Source: an uncultured Erysipelotrichaceae bacterium (GTDB lineage: Bacteria; Bacillota_I; Bacilli_A; RFN20; CAG-826). From it: a stretch of 6,203 bases of DNA. Of the stretch, positions 4,985 to 6,203 are shown one piece after another; positions within the stretch are counted from its first letter, which is position 1, and every line of letters begins with the position of its first letter. A program made the position numbers and the translations under genes. Location: assembly GCA_900321535.1 (NCBI GenBank), contig ONWJ01000062.1:1-6203 (forward strand), given 5' to 3'. Under the pieces are notes generated by a model. It was not told the origin of the DNA, searched no databases, and was given only the letters and a program-made list of their open reading frames with translations.

Positions 4985-6203
4985 TTATGAAAGCAAATAG
5001 TAAATATCTTCGGCGGTAAGAGAAGCGCCGACCTCGCCTTCGCTATGAAGGATGTTGGTGAGCTCTTTCTTTTTCTGCTGCAATTCGATGACTTTTTCTT
5101 CTACTGAATCGACCATGATGAGCTTATAGACGGAGACACTTCTTGTTTGACCGATGCGGTGAGCGCGGTCGGTCGCCTGCTCTTCGGCAGCGATGTTCCA
5201 CCACGGATCAAGATGGATGACGATATCCGCGCCGATAAGATTAAGACCAGTTCCGCCAGCCTTAAGTGAGACAAGCATTACCGATACGTTAGGATTGTTA
5301 TTAAAGTCTTCGGCGTAGGATAAGCGCTTTGCCGCGCTAGTTTGACCATAGATCAAGTGGTGGGCGATTCGTTCCCCGTCCAATAACTTCTCTAAATGCA
5401 ATAACGTTTCGGCGAAGGTCGAGAAAATCAGAATCTTATGCCCACCGGAAATGGCTTCTTTTGCCATGGTGATGACATAAGATAACTTGGTTGAGATATC
5501 GTTATATTCGAGGAAGGATGATGGGTCAACACAGAGTTGACGAAGCCTCGTAAGCATGGCAAGCATCGCGATTTTGTTGCTCTTATTAACGTCTTTCCGA
5601 AGCTCGTTTTTGACATTCGCAAGATAAGATGAATACAAAGTTTGCTCTTGTTCGCCAAATTGAATGCGCACAACTTCCTCGGTTTTGGGTGGAAGGTCTT
5701 GCAAGACATCGGTTTTCTTTCTTCTAAGCAGGAATGGTGCGACCATCTTCTCAAGCTTTTTGCCTTCCTCGCTATGGACGGATTCAAATCCGCGATAGAT
5801 GTTTTGGAATTCGTTATAGTCCTCTAGATATCCAGGCATCAAGAAATCAAAGATGGACCAAAGGTCGAGGAAGGAGTTTTGAATTGGGGTGCCAGTAAGG
5901 ACAAAGCGATACTTGGCTTTCAAGGTTTTCACGGCTTTGGATTTGAGCGCCATCGCGTTTGCGATATATTGCCCTTCGTCTAGGATGACGGCGGTGAATT
6001 GATATTTCTCAAAGGTCTCAATGTCGTTTCTAAGCGAGTCATAAGAGACAATCAAAACCGGTCTAGAAACATCCTTTGCAGACTCTAAAACAGATACACG
6101 TCCCGCCTTATTTGCTCCAAGAACGAATACATTCCGAGATGGATCCCATTTATAGAATTCGCTCTCCCAGTTATAAATCAAAGACTTTGGAGAGATGATG
6201 AGG
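4985..6203 (-). CDS. SNF2-family DNA-dependent ATPase/helicase, partial (N-terminus beyond right edge)
   Basis: 405 codons are visible, open at the right edge. The fragment starts inside helicase motif Ia (LIISPKSLIYNWESEF, residues 1-16), so the ATP-binding P-loop and anything before it lie outside. Then come motif II as DEGQ (75-78), motif III as TGTPIQN (103-109) and the APFLLRRKK block (155-163). The second RecA-like lobe has ILIFSTF (257-263), motif V SLKAGGTGLNL (312-322) and the SNF2 motif VI QATDRAHRIGQ (342-352). The protein ends with a helical tail and a short EDIYYLL segment. SNF2 enzymes use ATP to move along double-stranded DNA and displace or remodel bound proteins. In Bacillota such genes are common, often with an N-terminal zinc-finger/SWIM part not visible here. 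A TTG at 6181 is inside the domain and is not a start. It is followed by a separately promoted peroxidase operon. Confidence 0.95.
   Translation of the reverse strand, partial: LIISPKSLIYNWESEFYKWDPSRNVFVLGANKAGRVSVLESAKDVSRPVLIVSYDSLRNDIETFEKYQFTAVILDEGQYIANAMALKSKAVKTLKAKYRFVLTGTPIQNSFLDLWSIFDFLMPGYLEDYNEFQNIYRGFESVHSEEGKKLEKMVAPFLLRRKKTDVLQDLPPKTEEVVRIQFGEQEQTLYSSYLANVKNELRKDVNKSNKIAMLAMLTRLRQLCVDPSSFLEYNDISTKLSYVITMAKEAISGGHKILIFSTFAETLLHLEKLLDGERIAHHLIYGQTSAAKRLSYAEDFNNNPNVSVMLVSLKAGGTGLNLIGADIVIHLDPWWNIAAEEQATDRAHRIGQTRSVSVYKLIMVDSVEEKVIELQQKKKELTNILHSEGEVGASLTAEDIYYLLS

Noticed and set aside
4985..6203. SNF2 helicase as part of an anti-phage defence system
   Set aside because: Some defence systems contain SNF2 proteins, but no methyltransferase, nuclease or phospholipase-D gene is adjacent. 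The visible neighbour is a peroxide-defence operon, so an ordinary chromosomal SNF2 enzyme is the simpler reading.
1..6203. CRISPR arrays, insertion sequences, tRNA or rRNA genes
   Set aside because: No regularly spaced repeats, transposase-like frames, terminal inverted repeats or RNA gene signatures were found on reading both strands.

Overview
The window looks like chromosomal DNA of a low- to mid-GC Gram-positive bacterium, probably Bacillota. The protein most useful for placement, an OhrR-type regulator, resembles the Bacillus protein. Shine-Dalgarno sequences are of the strong AAGGAGG type, and TGA is used as a stop while tryptophans are TGG, so the code is the standard bacterial one and not that of mycoplasmas. 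A more exact placement, such as an uncultured Erysipelotrichia-like gut lineage, would be a guess. Gene density is high, there is no mobile element, RNA gene or CRISPR array, and every gene belongs to a recognisable family.

Layout from left to right. (1) Positions 1-2301, minus strand: a two-gene redox operon. A full-length CrtI/RetSat-like FAD oxidoreductase (2301 to 727) overlaps by 11 nt the start of a ferredoxin-reductase-like flavoprotein (737 to beyond the left edge). The overlap and a strong internal ribosome site suggest coupled expression, so the second protein may supply electrons to the first. (2) Positions 2302-2443: a divergent intergenic region holding a small perfect inverted repeat and, exactly 7 nt before each start codon, a -10-like hexamer. 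(3) Positions 2444-3888, plus strand: a YfcE-type metallophosphoesterase, then a DUF362 protein that has no ferredoxin domain. They are followed by a strong bidirectional terminator (3906-3931). (4) Positions 3947-4862, minus strand: a thiol-dependent glutathione peroxidase followed after 1 nt by an OhrR/MarR peroxide sensor. A promoter upstream carries an OhrR-box-like pseudopalindrome overlapping its -10. (5) Positions 4985-6203, minus strand: the C-terminal two thirds or so of the motor of an SNF2-family helicase, cut by the right edge.

The best-supported biology is the peroxide module. The regulator keeps the sensing cysteine and both tyrosines of OhrR and has a candidate second cysteine. 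The peroxidase keeps the three cysteines of thioredoxin-linked GPx enzymes, and a candidate operator sits on the shared promoter, giving a self-regulated organic-peroxide response with GPx in place of the usual Ohr. The CrtI-like/reductase pair is the most open functionally. I see no wholly new system here.
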